DNA of 64,000 nucleotides from Phaeobacter sp. B1627 (GTDB taxonomy: Bacteria; Pseudomonadota; Alphaproteobacteria; Rhodobacterales; Rhodobacteraceae). Of this stretch, positions 6,956 through 17,081 are shown in pieces (position 1 is the first letter of the stretch; every line of letters begins with the position of its first letter). The stretch covers positions 1 to 64,000 of the forward strand of contig NZ_VCNK01000023.1 in NCBI RefSeq assembly GCF_006265095.1, in the 5' to 3' direction. The notes beneath the pieces were generated by a model, which was not told where the DNA came from, made no database searches, and saw nothing but the letters and a program-made list of their open reading frames with translations. The translations under genes and the position numbers were made by a program.

Positions 6956-9247
6956 ATGGTCTTTGGAAAATCCAACTCTCTGCAACACCGCGTATCGCAG
7001 CTCGCAGTCTCTACCACGGTTGTGGCCGTTGTCGTCCTGACACTGGCGAGCGCGTTGATTTCCCACAGCCTGGAAACCCGGAAAACCGCGTCGGACCTCG
7101 TTGAAGTTGCAAATCTTGTGACCAGGGCGACCGTCAACGCGACCGGGGCTATCGTCTCTGATGCCAGAATTCTGGCCAACATGCCTCCGGTGTCGGCGCT
7201 TGTACGCGCCGCGTCAAATAACGGAATTGACCCGAAAAGTGGTGACAGCACCGAGGAATGGTCAGATCGGCTCGCGACGGTCTTCACGTCATTTCACGCC
7301 CTGCGACCGAACTATATCGAAATTCTGTTCGTCGGCATCGCGAATGGGGGCCGTGAAATCGTTCGCGTCAGGAAAGAAGGCGCAGAATTGGTCCGCCTTG
7401 CCGAAGACCAGCTCCGCTCTGAAGAAGGAGAGCCCTATTTCCAGGAAGCTGCCGACCTTGGCCAAGGCGGCGTATACATCGGCCAGCCCGCGTTCGAGCG
7501 CGAGATCCATGGCCGTCAGACCCCTCTTAATCTCGTTTACCGCACGCTGGTCCCCGTATTCGATGCCTATGGGATGCCGTTCGGCTTTATCGCGATAGAT
7601 ACGGATCTGATTTCCCACAACGCTGCGACCTTTGATCCACTGGATTTGTCGGCAGACTTCCTGCTGTCCTACTCTTCCGGCCGCACCTATGCATGGCACT
7701 CCGACCAACAGAAGGGCGAATTCACCTTCGACACGCCGACCTCCCTTCCCCGCGAGGTTGCAAACCGGGTCGAGCGTGCGGAAACAGGCATGACGTGGAT
7801 ATCGAAAGACGGCACCGACTACCTCACAACTCAGCTTGACCGCTTGAGCCATAACACCCATCGGGTTCACTTCACCCTGATCAAGCCGAGGTTTTTTTTC
7901 GGGCATACGCTGCCGGTTTCGACCCTGCAGCTGTTTGCGCTGGGCCTGTTGCTCATTATTGCTGCGGCGCGATACACGCAGGCCGGTCTGAAACGGGCGC
8001 TCGCTCCAATGATCGACATGAGCCGGGATATTGTCAGCGCCGCCAATGGCGGGCTCGATCCGGTTCTTCCCGTTTCCTTGCAGGATGAGGTCGGAGATCT
8101 TGCCAGGAGCTTTCGGCACCTGATTGACCGGCTACACCAGCAGGAGGCTCATGCCGGAATGGTCTATGATGCGGTCCTCGACGGCTTGGCGGTTATTGAC
8201 GGCGACGGGGCCATTCTCAATTGCAACCTGTCCTTTCAGACCGCGTTTGAAGTCCCGGCAGGAGAGATCACCGGCGTCAAGTTGTCCGATTTCGTATCCC
8301 CGGAGGCCTGGGGCGAATTGCACAGCGAAATCACCACATTTCTGTCGACCGGATCATCCGAGGCTCTGGGGCGCGGCAAACTCTGCGCCCGGCACAACCG
8401 GTTCGGGCAGGAAGTCACACTGGAGGTCCTGATCAGCCCGCTCCCCGACCAGCATCCGCCATTGTTTGTTGCAGTGATGCGGGATGTGACCGCGCGCATC
8501 GCGCTGGAAGATGAGGCCAAGTCTCTGATCGAGCGCCTCAACCGGTCAAACAGCGAACTGGAGGAATTTGCATATGTCGCCTCGCATGACCTCAAAGCCC
8601 CCCTGCGGGTCATTTCACATGCCGCGACGTGGTTAGAAGAAGACCTGGATGGCCTGCTGACAGATGACACCCGCGAACACATGTTTTTTATGAAATCGCG
8701 CATACAACGGATGGCACGCCTGCTGGATGATCTGTTGCTTCACTCAAGGATTGGATCCATCGAGTTTGATCCGTCACGGCAGATCGTCGATGGCACCGCA
8801 ATCGTGGAAGATTTGGAGAAACTGGTGGAGTCCTCCGAACAAATATCGCTGACGTTTTCTGACGACTTCAAATCCGCGCGGTTGAATTTCCTGCCCCTGA
8901 GAACCGTTCTGCTCAACCTGATTGGCAATGCGATCAAACACAACGACAAGGCCCAGGGCGAGATATATGTGTCCTTGCACGACAGCATTGGCCACTACAC
9001 TATTCATGTAAAAGACAACGGACCAGGTATACCGGAGAAATTCCATGATCTGATCTTTGGCCTATTCAAAACGCTTCAATCTCGCGACAAGGTCGAAGGC
9101 AGCGGCATGGGCCTGGCCTTCGTCAAAAAACATCTCACGATCCTTGGACATGATATCCGGGTTATTTCCGATGGCAGTGGTCAGGGAACGGAATTCGTCT
9201 TCACCTGGCCAAAGCCTGTGCTGACCGAAGGCCAAGATGCCGCATGA
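6956..9247 (+). CDS. Membrane sensor histidine kinase with HAMP and PAS domains
   Basis: This 763-residue kinase has a transmembrane helix near residues 18-40, a large periplasmic sensor region (about 45-310, Cache-like in size), a second helix near 320-340, a HAMP segment ending near 390, a PAS domain (about 400-500), and a kinase core. The phospho-accepting His544 lies in SHDLKAPLR. The ATP-binding domain shows NAIKH (N box), DNGPGI (G1) and GSGMGLA (G2). Its HisKA form resembles phytochrome-like kinases. No response regulator lies beside it, so it is an orphan and its partner is unknown. It runs in the same direction as the aldolase, with a 207-bp gap. Confidence 0.85.
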   Translation: MVFGKSNSLQHRVSQLAVSTTVVAVVVLTLASALISHSLETRKTASDLVEVANLVTRATVNATGAIVSDARILANMPPVSALVRAASNNGIDPKSGDSTEEWSDRLATVFTSFHALRPNYIEILFVGIANGGREIVRVRKEGAELVRLAEDQLRSEEGEPYFQEAADLGQGGVYIGQPAFEREIHGRQTPLNLVYRTLVPVFDAYGMPFGFIAIDTDLISHNAATFDPLDLSADFLLSYSSGRTYAWHSDQQKGEFTFDTPTSLPREVANRVERAETGMTWISKDGTDYLTTQLDRLSHNTHRVHFTLIKPRFFFGHTLPVSTLQLFALGLLLIIAAARYTQAGLKRALAPMIDMSRDIVSAANGGLDPVLPVSLQDEVGDLARSFRHLIDRLHQQEAHAGMVYDAVLDGLAVIDGDGAILNCNLSFQTAFEVPAGEITGVKLSDFVSPEAWGELHSEITTFLSTGSSEALGRGKLCARHNRFGQEVTLEVLISPLPDQHPPLFVAVMRDVTARIALEDEAKSLIERLNRSNSELEEFAYVASHDLKAPLRVISHAATWLEEDLDGLLTDDTREHMFFMKSRIQRMARLLDDLLLHSRIGSIEFDPSRQIVDGTAIVEDLEKLVESSEQISLTFSDDFKSARLNFLPLRTVLLNLIGNAIKHNDKAQGEIYVSLHDSIGHYTIHVKDNGPGIPEKFHDLIFGLFKTLQSRDKVEGSGMGLAFVKKHLTILGHDIRVISDGSGQGTEFVFTWPKPVLTEGQDAA

Positions 9248-9355
9248 TGTCACTCGTTCAAACGATCACTCTGACGACGGCGGCGGGTGCAGCAGGTCGG
9301 TTCTTCGCCAGATTATCGTTGCACAAACCGGAATAGAGGCTTACGGCAGGGGCCT

Positions 9356-9832
9356 ATGGATCTCCGATATCTCACCCCGCTAAGCCCAGACGAACAACGC
9401 GCCCAAGGCCTGCCGACCCCGGTGCCAATGGCCATGGCAGACCGCGTGCGATTTTCCGAGATCGACATACTGCAGCATGTGAACAACAAAGCCTACCTCG
9501 ATTGGTTCGAGGCCCTGCGCGTTGAGTATTACAACAGTTTCTTCCGCCACCATTTTGAGGGGCTCGACCAACCCCGGCATGTGGTGAGAAATGCAGACAT
9601 TCACTATATTAAAGAGATGGTTATAGGCGAAACCTATATCACCACGGCCAGAGTTCTGTCGTTTCGGCGTACATCCTATGTGATCGAACAACAAATCTGG
9701 TCCGGCGACCTTCGCGCAACCATGCAAGGCGTCATGGTGTTTCGCACCGCTGACGGAACGGAGGGTTACCCTATTCCTGACAGCCTGCGGCAACAGTTTA
9801 TTGACCTCGACAGGGCTACGGAAATTCGCTGA
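9356..9832 (+). CDS. Hotdog-fold acyl-CoA thioesterase
   Basis: The 158-residue protein has the 4-hydroxybenzoyl-CoA/YbgC-type hotdog pattern: RVRFSEIDILQHVNNKAYLDWFEALR, where the Asp of SEIDxxxHVNN is the usual catalytic acid. These enzymes hydrolyse acyl-CoA thioesters in the cytoplasm. The start at 9356 has GGCAGGGG seven bases ahead, while the longer frame adds an unrelated 23-residue leader. The neighbours (a kinase upstream and pgl facing it) do not point to a substrate. Confidence 0.8.
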   Translation: MDLRYLTPLSPDEQRAQGLPTPVPMAMADRVRFSEIDILQHVNNKAYLDWFEALRVEYYNSFFRHHFEGLDQPRHVVRNADIHYIKEMVIGETYITTARVLSFRRTSYVIEQQIWSGDLRATMQGVMVFRTADGTEGYPIPDSLRQQFIDLDRATEIR

Positions 9833-9877
9833 CCCCACAGATTTCTGCACCGCACCCTCACCTGGACCAGTGAACCC

Positions 9878-10549
9878 TCACACGGCCCAGTGAACCTGGC
9901 ACCCGGACAGGACTGCCTGGATCGGTGCGTCTTCCGGGGGCAGTTTCAACGCCCGATCCAGCGCCTCTTTCTTCTCCTCACCGAAGATCACCAGATGCTT
10001 TGCCATGGCGGCGTCCAGCACCCGCGCGGTCAGCGTTATGCGGGCCTCCGGTTGGCTGTCCGGGCGGACGACGGCCACTTCAGGAGCGTCGGGGGACAGG
10101 GCGGCCGACAAATTCGCTGCTCCGGGGAACAGCGAGGCCGTATGCATATCCGCCCCCATGCCCAGCAACGCCACCGTCAAATTGCCCTGCGCACTGACCT
10201 TTTCGCACAGCGGCTCGACCGCATCATCAGGATTGAGCCCCGCCATATAGAACGGCAAGAATTCCGCAGCACCAGCCCGGTTCGTCAGCAACCGGTTACG
10301 GATCAACCGGGCGTTGGACCGGTCACTGTCTTCGGGCACCCATCGTTCATCGGAGGCCATCACGCAGACATTGGCCCAATCAAGTTCTGCAGCGCAAAGA
10401 TCGTCAAATATCGGACCCGGCGAGGTTCCGCCGGCGACCGCGATCGTCGCGCGACTGTTGCGCAGAAGGTGGCTTTTGAGATCCCCCGCGATCCGGTTCG
10501 CAACCGAAATAGCCAGCATTTCCCGATCAGGGTATTCGTTGAAAATCAT
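9878..10549 (-). CDS. pgl: 6-phosphogluconolactonase
   Basis: The 223-residue product carries the SugarP_isomerase/lactonase pattern: VAGGTSPGPIFDDL near residue 40, MASDERWVPEDSDRSNARLIR (the SDER block of the active site), and LLGMGADMHTASLFPG. It hydrolyses 6-phosphogluconolactone in the oxidative pentose phosphate or Entner-Doudoroff route. The start at 10549 is set by GAGGAG seven bases upstream; an ATG five codons earlier is part of that ribosome site. In related bacteria pgl often sits with zwf and pgi, but here it stands alone. Confidence 0.9.
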   Translation of the reverse strand: MIFNEYPDREMLAISVANRIAGDLKSHLLRNSRATIAVAGGTSPGPIFDDLCAAELDWANVCVMASDERWVPEDSDRSNARLIRNRLLTNRAGAAEFLPFYMAGLNPDDAVEPLCEKVSAQGNLTVALLGMGADMHTASLFPGAANLSAALSPDAPEVAVVRPDSQPEARITLTARVLDAAMAKHLVIFGEEKKEALDRALKLPPEDAPIQAVLSGCQVHWAV

Positions 10550-10664
10550 TGACTTGCTCCTCATACTTGAGGTAACGACAGTGCAGCCGTAGCCCCCTTT
10601 GACGGAACTGTGTCACAGGTTTCGCAACAGGCCAAGAGCGCCCAGGAAAATTACTGGCACTGGG

Positions 10665-10934
10665 TCAGTTGATATAAAACTCGCCAGTCAGATTACACCA
10701 CTCTCCGCTCGACACCCTCTTGCGATGTGAAAATCGCACCTGACGCAACGGCCCCTCGATTTCCTCCTTCCAAAAATCGATAAAGGACAGCAGCCGGGGA
10801 TGATCCGGTGCCAGATCGTATTCCTGCCAAACAAAAACATTCAGGACATGCGCAAAATCAGGCATATGATAGATGAATTCCGCAGTCGTGAGGCCATACC
10901 CTCGCAGCATCAATTCGGCTTCAGATGAGTCCAT
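10665..10934 (-). CDS. usg: Usg-family protein
   Basis: This small 89-residue protein matches the Usg family throughout: ELMLRGYGLTTAEFIYHMPD at the start, FVWQEYDLAPDHPRL in the middle, and FWKEEIEGPLRQVRFSH. The family was named for a reading frame near trp genes in alphaproteobacteria, and its biochemical role is not established. Here it is not with trp genes but between pgl and gyrA, on the opposite strand to gyrA. Confidence 0.85.
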   Translation of the reverse strand: MDSSEAELMLRGYGLTTAEFIYHMPDFAHVLNVFVWQEYDLAPDHPRLLSFIDFWKEEIEGPLRQVRFSHRKRVSSGEWCNLTGEFYIN

Positions 10935-11125
10935 TTTGGTTCTCCATTCACTGATCGATGCAATCAGCCTAGATATCCGGAGTAAATTTTCAACTAAATC
11001 AGTTTGTTATCAGATATACCCGCCGGCTGCCAAGCAAAGGCAGGCTGCTTGCTTGCACGTCATATACGCAGTCTGATAAGGTGCTCCCACAACATATAGA
11101 TAAACAAGAAAAGCGGGCAGCCAAC

Positions 11126-13867
11126 GTGAGTGATACGCCGGAAACCCCTGAAAATGCGGACGAAACTCCCCCGAAACGCCCGGCCTATGATGGGCCGTCC
11201 GTTTCCATCGAATCCGAGATGCGTACTTCGTATCTCGACTATGCGATGTCGGTTATCGTCAGCCGTGCAATTCCGGATCTGCGGGACGGTCTGAAACCGG
11301 TTCACCGCCGCATTCTCTATGCCATGCACGAGACCGGCAACAGCCACGACAAGCCCTATCGAAAGTCCGCCCGCCCTGTTGGGGACGTGATGGGTAAATA
11401 TCACCCCCACGGCGACAGCGCGATCTATGATGCTCTGGTACGGATGGCTCAGGATTTCTCGATGTCCCTGCCCTTGCTTGATGGTCAGGGCAACTTTGGC
11501 TCGATGGATGGCGATAACGCGGCTGCGATGCGCTACACCGAGGTTCGGATGGACAAGCCCGCGGCCTTCATGCTGGCGGATATCGAAAAGGAAACCGTCG
11601 ACTTTCAGGACAACTATGACGGCAAGGACAAGGAACCCACTGTCCTGCCCGCGCGTTTTCCCAACATGCTGGTCAACGGTGCCGGTGGTATCGCCGTCGG
11701 GATGGCGACCAATATTCCGCCGCACAACCTTGGCGAGGTCGTCGACGCCACACTCGCGCTGATTGACGACCCGGATCTGACCAGCGAACAACTGATTGAT
11801 TATGTCCCCGGACCCGACTTTCCGACCGGGGGCGTGATGCTTGGTCGCTCCGGTGCCCGCAAGGCCTACCTCGAGGGAAGAGGCAGCGTGATCATACGCG
11901 CCAAAACCCGCGTCGAGGAGATCAGGAAAGACCGCTACGCGATTGTTGTGGATGAGATTCCCTATCAGGTGAACAAGGCGTCCATGATCGAAAAGATCGC
12001 CGAGCAGGTGCGAGAGAAGCGCATCGAAGGCGTATCGCATGTTCAGGATGAATCTGACCGAAACGGCGTCCGGGTGGTCGTGGAACTGAAACGTGATGCC
12101 ACCGCCGAAGTCGTCCTGAACCAGCTTTATCGATTTACACCGATGCAAACCTCCTTTGGCTGCAACATGCTGGCTTTGAATGGGGGCCGTCCCGAGCAGC
12201 TTACTCTGCGCCGTTTCCTGACGTCTTTCATAGACTTCAGGGAGGATGTTGTCGCGAGACGGACCGCGTTCAACCTGCGGAAGGCCCGTGAGCGCAGCCA
12301 TGTTCTCTGTGGTCTTGCCGTGGCCGTGTCCAACGTCGACGAGGTGGTCGCAACGATCCGCTCCTCGGCCGATGCGGCGACTGCGCGCGAGAAACTGATG
12401 ACCCGGAAATGGCCTGCTTCCGATATCGCGGGCTACATTCGACTGATCGACGATCCCACCCATACGATGAACGACGACGGGACCTATAATCTGTCAGAGG
12501 TTCAGGCCCGTGCGATCCTAGAACTGCGCCTTCAGCGACTGACCCAGCTTGGTGTCAAAGAAGTCACCGATGAACTTGAAGAACTCGCTGCAAAGATCAA
12601 GGAATACTTGGAAATCCTTTCATCTCGTGAGCGGATCATGGGCATAATTGCCGATGAACTGCGGGAAGTTCGTGAGAGTTTCTCCGTCCCAAGACGCACC
12701 GAAATCGTCGATTGGTCCGGAGATATGGACGATGAGGATCTGATCGAACGGGAAGACATGGTTGTGACCGTGACCTCGGGGGGCTACATAAAACGAACAC
12801 CTCTGGCTGACTTCCGTGCGCAAAAACGGGGCGGCAAAGGCCTGTCGGGCATGCAGACGAAAGAAGAAGATGTGGTGACCACGTTGTTTGTGGCGAACAC
12901 CCACACGCAGCTTCTCTTTTTCACGACCGACGGCATGGTTTACAAGCTGAAGACATGGCGTCTTCCTCAGGGCGGGCGGACGGCAAAAGGCAAGGCGATC
13001 GTCAACATTCTGCCAATCCCGCCTGGCGTCTCCATTGCCGCGATCATGCCGGTCGATCGGAATGAGGATGAATGGCAGGATCTGCAGATCATGTTCGCCA
13101 CATCTGCTGGAACAGTCAGGCGTAACCGACTGTCGGACTTCACGAATGTGATGCGGAACGGCAAGATCGCCATGAAGTTCGAGGACGATCACGCGGAGAC
13201 CAAGCTGATCAACGCGCGGATCTGTTCCGAAGACGATGATATCATGCTTGTCACCAATACCGGGCGGGCCATTCGCTTTCCGACAACCGAAGTGCGCGTC
13301 TTCAACTCCCGGAACTCTGTCGGCGTGCGTGGTATCAAACTCGGCGATGGCCAGGAAGTTGTTTCCATGTCCGTCATCCGACATTTTGACGCGACCTCGG
13401 ACGAGCGTTCCGCCTACCTGAAGATGCGGCGCGCCGTTGCGGGTCTTGCCGATGACGCGGACAGCACAACGGACGAAGAGGTCAATGAGAACGCGACGAT
13501 TACTCCGGAGCGGTATGCGGAGATGTCTGCAGCCGAGAACCTGATCTTGACCGTAACATCAGGTGGCCAGGGTAAGTTGTCATCCTCACATGATTATCCG
13601 GTGCGTGGCCGCGGTGGCATGGGCGTGACGGCAATGGACAAGGCAATGCGCGGCGGCTCTCTGCTGGCATCCTTCCCGGTTGATCTGGATGACCAGATCA
13701 TGCTCGCGACCTCCAAGGGCCAATCGATCCGGGTCCCTGTCGATGGCATTTCCTTCCGCTCAAGATCAGCGGGAGGTGTGCGGATCTTCAATACCGGAAA
13801 AGGCGAGGAAGTTGTCTCCGTCGCTTGGATCGCTGATAGTGGAGATGAGGAAGGCGAAGAAGAATAG
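11126..13867 (+). CDS. gyrA: DNA gyrase subunit A
   Basis: The 913-residue subunit breaks and rejoins DNA during ATP-driven negative supercoiling with GyrB. The catalytic Tyr137 lies in AAMRYTEVR, and the beta-pinwheel C-terminal domain with its GyrA box (QKRGGKG) follows from about residue 530. The quinolone-determining region keeps Ser98 and Asp102 (equivalent to Ser83 and Asp87 of E. coli), so no target mutation for resistance is seen there. GTG at 11126 is taken as the start because related proteins begin MSDTPE; a GTG at 11081 in the same frame is possible. The acidic tail (DEEGEEE) is typical. A strong terminator follows. Confidence 0.95.
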   Translation: MSDTPETPENADETPPKRPAYDGPSVSIESEMRTSYLDYAMSVIVSRAIPDLRDGLKPVHRRILYAMHETGNSHDKPYRKSARPVGDVMGKYHPHGDSAIYDALVRMAQDFSMSLPLLDGQGNFGSMDGDNAAAMRYTEVRMDKPAAFMLADIEKETVDFQDNYDGKDKEPTVLPARFPNMLVNGAGGIAVGMATNIPPHNLGEVVDATLALIDDPDLTSEQLIDYVPGPDFPTGGVMLGRSGARKAYLEGRGSVIIRAKTRVEEIRKDRYAIVVDEIPYQVNKASMIEKIAEQVREKRIEGVSHVQDESDRNGVRVVVELKRDATAEVVLNQLYRFTPMQTSFGCNMLALNGGRPEQLTLRRFLTSFIDFREDVVARRTAFNLRKARERSHVLCGLAVAVSNVDEVVATIRSSADAATAREKLMTRKWPASDIAGYIRLIDDPTHTMNDDGTYNLSEVQARAILELRLQRLTQLGVKEVTDELEELAAKIKEYLEILSSRERIMGIIADELREVRESFSVPRRTEIVDWSGDMDDEDLIEREDMVVTVTSGGYIKRTPLADFRAQKRGGKGLSGMQTKEEDVVTTLFVANTHTQLLFFTTDGMVYKLKTWRLPQGGRTAKGKAIVNILPIPPGVSIAAIMPVDRNEDEWQDLQIMFATSAGTVRRNRLSDFTNVMRNGKIAMKFEDDHAETKLINARICSEDDDIMLVTNTGRAIRFPTTEVRVFNSRNSVGVRGIKLGDGQEVVSMSVIRHFDATSDERSAYLKMRRAVAGLADDADSTTDEEVNENATITPERYAEMSAAENLILTVTSGGQGKLSSSHDYPVRGRGGMGVTAMDKAMRGGSLLASFPVDLDDQIMLATSKGQSIRVPVDGISFRSRSAGGVRIFNTGKGEEVVSVAWIADSGDEEGEEE

Positions 13868-13891
13868 CGCTTTAGTCGCCACTCCTAAACC

Positions 13892-13928
13892 AAAGCTCCG
13901 CCCGGCTGTGACACCGCGCGGAGCTTTT
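13892..13928 (+). terminator. Intrinsic terminator after gyrA
   Basis: AAAGCTCCGC (13892-13901) pairs with GCGGAGCTTT (13918-13927) around a 16-base loop, followed by TCTGTTT. It lies 24 bases after the gyrA stop. Confidence 0.8.
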
Positions 13929-14001
13929 CTGTTTACGCTTCGCTCACCTATTTGCGCGATAGTTCTCCTCTGGATGCGTATCATATCGGGAGGAGCGGAT
14001 C

Positions 14002-14352
14002 ATGAACCTCTATCACTGTCAGATCGACCTGCAGCACGAGGCAAAAGCGCTTGCCTTTGCAAGTGCCGTTGAACAATGGATGGCGTATTTGAAAGATCGG
14101 TCCGCCATTGTCAGCTGGCGTCTGTTGCGCCGCAAGCTCAATCTAGCCAACGATTCCTGCAAGGATTTCCTGCTCGAGATTGAATTTTCCGACATGACCC
14201 AGCTCGATCAGGCCTTTCGTATTCTTGGTGAAAAGGATGAAGAGGTCGAACGTCTCTATGCCAATGTAAGCGCGTTGATTTCGTCGGCAGATTTTGGCCT
14301 GTACCGGCCATTTCCTGATCCGGAACGAGCGGAGCGTATGGCTCTAATCTGA
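14002..14352 (+). CDS. Conserved Rhodobacterales protein (DUF6614-like)
   Basis: The 116-residue soluble protein starts after a strong ribosome site (GGGAGGAG). It has the pattern MNLYHCQIDL, FASAVEQWMAYLK, WRLLRRKLNL, and FLLEIEFSDMTQLDQAFR, which I associate with a small family of unknown function in Rhodobacterales (DUF6614). The sequence suggests an alpha-beta dimeric barrel-like fold, but no activity is known. It follows the gyrA terminator and so should have its own promoter. Confidence 0.65.
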   Translation: MNLYHCQIDLQHEAKALAFASAVEQWMAYLKDRSAIVSWRLLRRKLNLANDSCKDFLLEIEFSDMTQLDQAFRILGEKDEEVERLYANVSALISSADFGLYRPFPDPERAERMALI

Positions 14353-14398
14353 GAAACCCTGCATCAGCTCGGGCTTTCATCACGGCCAGAGACGGCAA

Positions 14399-15868
14399 TC
14401 AGAGCTTGTAAATATCGGAGAATTTGGCCTCCAGATAGCGCATCAAAGGACCATGATCCGGCGATCGACCGGCCGCATGTGCGATAGTATCCTGCGGTTC
14501 CCGGAGGCTGCCGAATTTTTGCAGGTTTTGGCGAAGCCACCCCGTTGCCCCTGATGTGTCACCAACACTGAGCTGCGTGTCCAAATCGGTCACATCCTGA
14601 CGCAGCGCCTCGTGTAGGCATCCGGCATAGACGTTGCCGAGTGAATAAGTGGGGAAATACCCGAACAGGCCCACCGACCAGTGGACATCCTGAAGGCAGC
14701 CGTTTGACGGTCTATCGACTTCATATCCGAAATCCGCGTGGAACCGGTCATTCCAGGCGGCTTCCAGATCCTCGACCATCAGATCCCCCTGCATCAAGGC
14801 ACGCTCCAGATCGAACCGGAGCATGATGTGCAGATTATACTGCAATTCGTCTGACTCTGTGCGAATGTAGCCATTCTGAACCGAATTGACGGCAGCGTAA
14901 AACGCCTCTGCGCTTTGGACGCCGATGTCTCCGAAGGTCTCTGTCATCTCACGGAACAGCCATCCGGTAAAGGCACGGCTGCGGCCGATCTGGTTTTCAT
15001 AGATCCGGCTCTGGCTTTCGTGAACCCCCATGGACACCCCGCGCCCGATAGACGTCAGCAGGAATGCGCGGTCGATATTTTGCTCGTAGGCCGCGTGGCC
15101 TACTTCGTGGATCGTGGAATAGAGGCAATTGAACGGATCATCGACATTTGTCCGTGTGGTGATCCTGACATCCAGACCGCTGCCGGAACTGAACGGATGA
15201 ACGGCTTTGTCAACGCGTCCATGGCGCAAATCATACCCAAAGGCTTCGGCAATTTTTCCCGCCAGCGCCATTTGCAGATCTTCATCAAACGCGCCGCGCA
15301 GAGCCGCAGGCCTTTGTTGATCCAGAACCCGGGCCCGTAGGTCCACCAGGCCTGGACGCATTGCGTCAAAAATTTTCGCTATTTCCCCAGACGTTGTACC
15401 CTGTTCGTAATCCTCGATGAGGGCATCGTATGGGTCACCGTCGGCGGCCAGGGCCTGCGCTTCCTCCCGCTTCATTGCGACGACTTCGCTCAGCACCGGG
15501 AGGAAGGCGGCGACGTCCTCATCGGCGCGCGCCTGCGCCCATTTTCCCTGCGCCTCGGATGTGACACGTGCAATCCGGCTGGCCAGCGCTGCGGGGACCT
15601 TGACCGCACGGTCATAGGCCCGTCGAATGTTGCGCAATTGCGCAGCGCCTGCGTCATCGGGTGCTTCTGCGTGTTCGAGAAGTTCGGCGACCCGGGGGCT
15701 TGCGCGGCGCGCATGCAGCACCCCCTCCAGTGCGGCCATTTCTTCGCCCCTCTGCGCAGCAGCCCCCCGCGGCATAACCGTCTCCTGATCCCAGCCCAAG
15801 CGCCCTGAAATTTGGGACAACGCCTGCGTTTCACGTTCAAAAGCAATCAGTTCATCATAAGAGCTCAT
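14399..15868 (-). CDS. Metallocarboxypeptidase Taq (M32 family)
   Basis: The 489-residue enzyme belongs to the M32 carboxypeptidases. The zinc motif HEVGH (His254, Glu255, His258) is followed by the family's HESQSR(I/L) segment, and the conserved DxRIT(T/R) precedes it. It removes C-terminal residues from peptides in the cytoplasm. The length is typical. It starts four bases after the heme A synthase stop, so the two are probably one transcript; a metabolic link is not obvious. Confidence 0.9.
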   Translation of the reverse strand: MSSYDELIAFERETQALSQISGRLGWDQETVMPRGAAAQRGEEMAALEGVLHARRASPRVAELLEHAEAPDDAGAAQLRNIRRAYDRAVKVPAALASRIARVTSEAQGKWAQARADEDVAAFLPVLSEVVAMKREEAQALAADGDPYDALIEDYEQGTTSGEIAKIFDAMRPGLVDLRARVLDQQRPAALRGAFDEDLQMALAGKIAEAFGYDLRHGRVDKAVHPFSSGSGLDVRITTRTNVDDPFNCLYSTIHEVGHAAYEQNIDRAFLLTSIGRGVSMGVHESQSRIYENQIGRSRAFTGWLFREMTETFGDIGVQSAEAFYAAVNSVQNGYIRTESDELQYNLHIMLRFDLERALMQGDLMVEDLEAAWNDRFHADFGYEVDRPSNGCLQDVHWSVGLFGYFPTYSLGNVYAGCLHEALRQDVTDLDTQLSVGDTSGATGWLRQNLQKFGSLREPQDTIAHAAGRSPDHGPLMRYLEAKFSDIYKL

Positions 15869-15872
15869 GTCA

Positions 15873-17018
15873 TCAGTGCCTCTTGATAAGCGTCGGAATT
15901 GGGTAACCCGCGAGAAATCTCGCCCGTAGGATCAGCACCCAGACAAGCACGGCAACTGCCTGATGCACAATGGCAATCTCGACCGGCGCAGCGGTCACAA
16001 CTGTCCCAATCCCAATGGCGACCTGCACGCTCATCGCGGCGAGAACAGCGTTGAAGGCGAACCTTGTCGTCGCATGAGCGCTGCGGCGCCCCCGCACCCA
16101 GACCACGATGGTAAAGATGAACAGAAGATAGCCCGAAACCCTGTGAACAAACTGCACCAGGGCCGGGTTTTCAAAGAAGTTTTTCCAAATCGGATCGATC
16201 ATGAAAGGGCGCGGTGGAAGGATCTGCCCCCCCATGAGTGGCCAATCCGTGTAGGATCGCCCCGCATCAATACCAGCCACCAATGCGCCGATCAGGATCT
16301 GCAGGAAGGCAAAATGCAGCAGCCCGGTGCCCATGCCAAATAGCTTGGCCTCTTTCAGGCGCCGTGCCTGCATCAGATCCCGCTCTTCCCGCGCCAGCAG
16401 GAAGAAGAACCAGGTGAGATAGCCAAGGATCACAAAGGCAAGGCCCAGATGGGTGGCCAGGCGATACGATGCAACAGAGGTCATGCCCTCGCCCTGGGTG
16501 ACCCCGGACGACACCATCCACCACCCGATCGCGCCTTGCGCCATGCCCAATACCCCCGGCAACAGGAGCCGACCGTACCATCCTGCCGGAATGCTGCGCG
16601 TGGCCAAAAACCCGAGATAGCCAACAGCCCAGATGATACCGACCACACGACCCAGTTGACGATGGCCCCATTCCCACCAATAGATCTTTTTGAAATCAGA
16701 GAGTTCCATCCAGCTGTTCATCACCTGGAACTGGTCGATCTGCTGGTACTTCTCAAACTCTTCCTGCCAATGGGCTTCGGTCATCGGCGGCAAGGCCCCG
16801 GCAATCGGGCGCCACTCGGTGATCGACAAACCCGAGTCCGTCAGACGGGTCAAACCGCCCACAACGATCATGGCAACGACGCACAGAAAGAGCATCGCCA
16901 ACCAGACACGGATGGCCCCGCGGGCACCGCCTCGCCGCTTGTCGATCCCCCCGGGCGTTGGAGAGATACGCTGGGTCGCATCGGAGGAGACTTCCTCAAA
17001 TATTGTGCGGTTGCTCAT
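15873..17018 (-). CDS. ctaA: Heme A synthase (COX15/CtaA)
   Basis: The 381-residue membrane protein has eight hydrophobic helices and the alphaproteobacterial COX15 signatures: GGLTRLTDSGLSITEWRP near residue 55, WEWGHRQLGRVVG with a heme-ligand His, LVQFVHRVSGY, and VHQAVAVLVW. It oxidises the C8 methyl of heme O to the formyl of heme A for cytochrome aa3 oxidase. GAGG lies just before the ATG. It heads a minus-strand pair with the M32 peptidase. No other cytochrome oxidase assembly gene is nearby. Confidence 0.9.
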   Translation of the reverse strand: MSNRTIFEEVSSDATQRISPTPGGIDKRRGGARGAIRVWLAMLFLCVVAMIVVGGLTRLTDSGLSITEWRPIAGALPPMTEAHWQEEFEKYQQIDQFQVMNSWMELSDFKKIYWWEWGHRQLGRVVGIIWAVGYLGFLATRSIPAGWYGRLLLPGVLGMAQGAIGWWMVSSGVTQGEGMTSVASYRLATHLGLAFVILGYLTWFFFLLAREERDLMQARRLKEAKLFGMGTGLLHFAFLQILIGALVAGIDAGRSYTDWPLMGGQILPPRPFMIDPIWKNFFENPALVQFVHRVSGYLLFIFTIVVWVRGRRSAHATTRFAFNAVLAAMSVQVAIGIGTVVTAAPVEIAIVHQAVAVLVWVLILRARFLAGYPIPTLIKRH

Positions 17019-17081
17019 CTTGGCCTCACATCTTCATCTGGCGGGACGCTAGGGTCTGTGTTTCAAAAGGTCCAGCAGGAG

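Noticed and set aside
9866-9898. Direct repeat of CCAGTGAACC at the end of pgl
   Set aside because: Only two short copies, one inside the pgl coding end; probably a local duplication without function.
11408-11440. Quinolone-resistance change in gyrA
   Set aside because: The Ser and Asp at the critical positions are the susceptible-type residues.
11060-12463. Long open frame antisense to gyrA
   Set aside because: It lies wholly within gyrA on the opposite strand, has no recognisable domain, and such frames are expected from GC-rich codon use.
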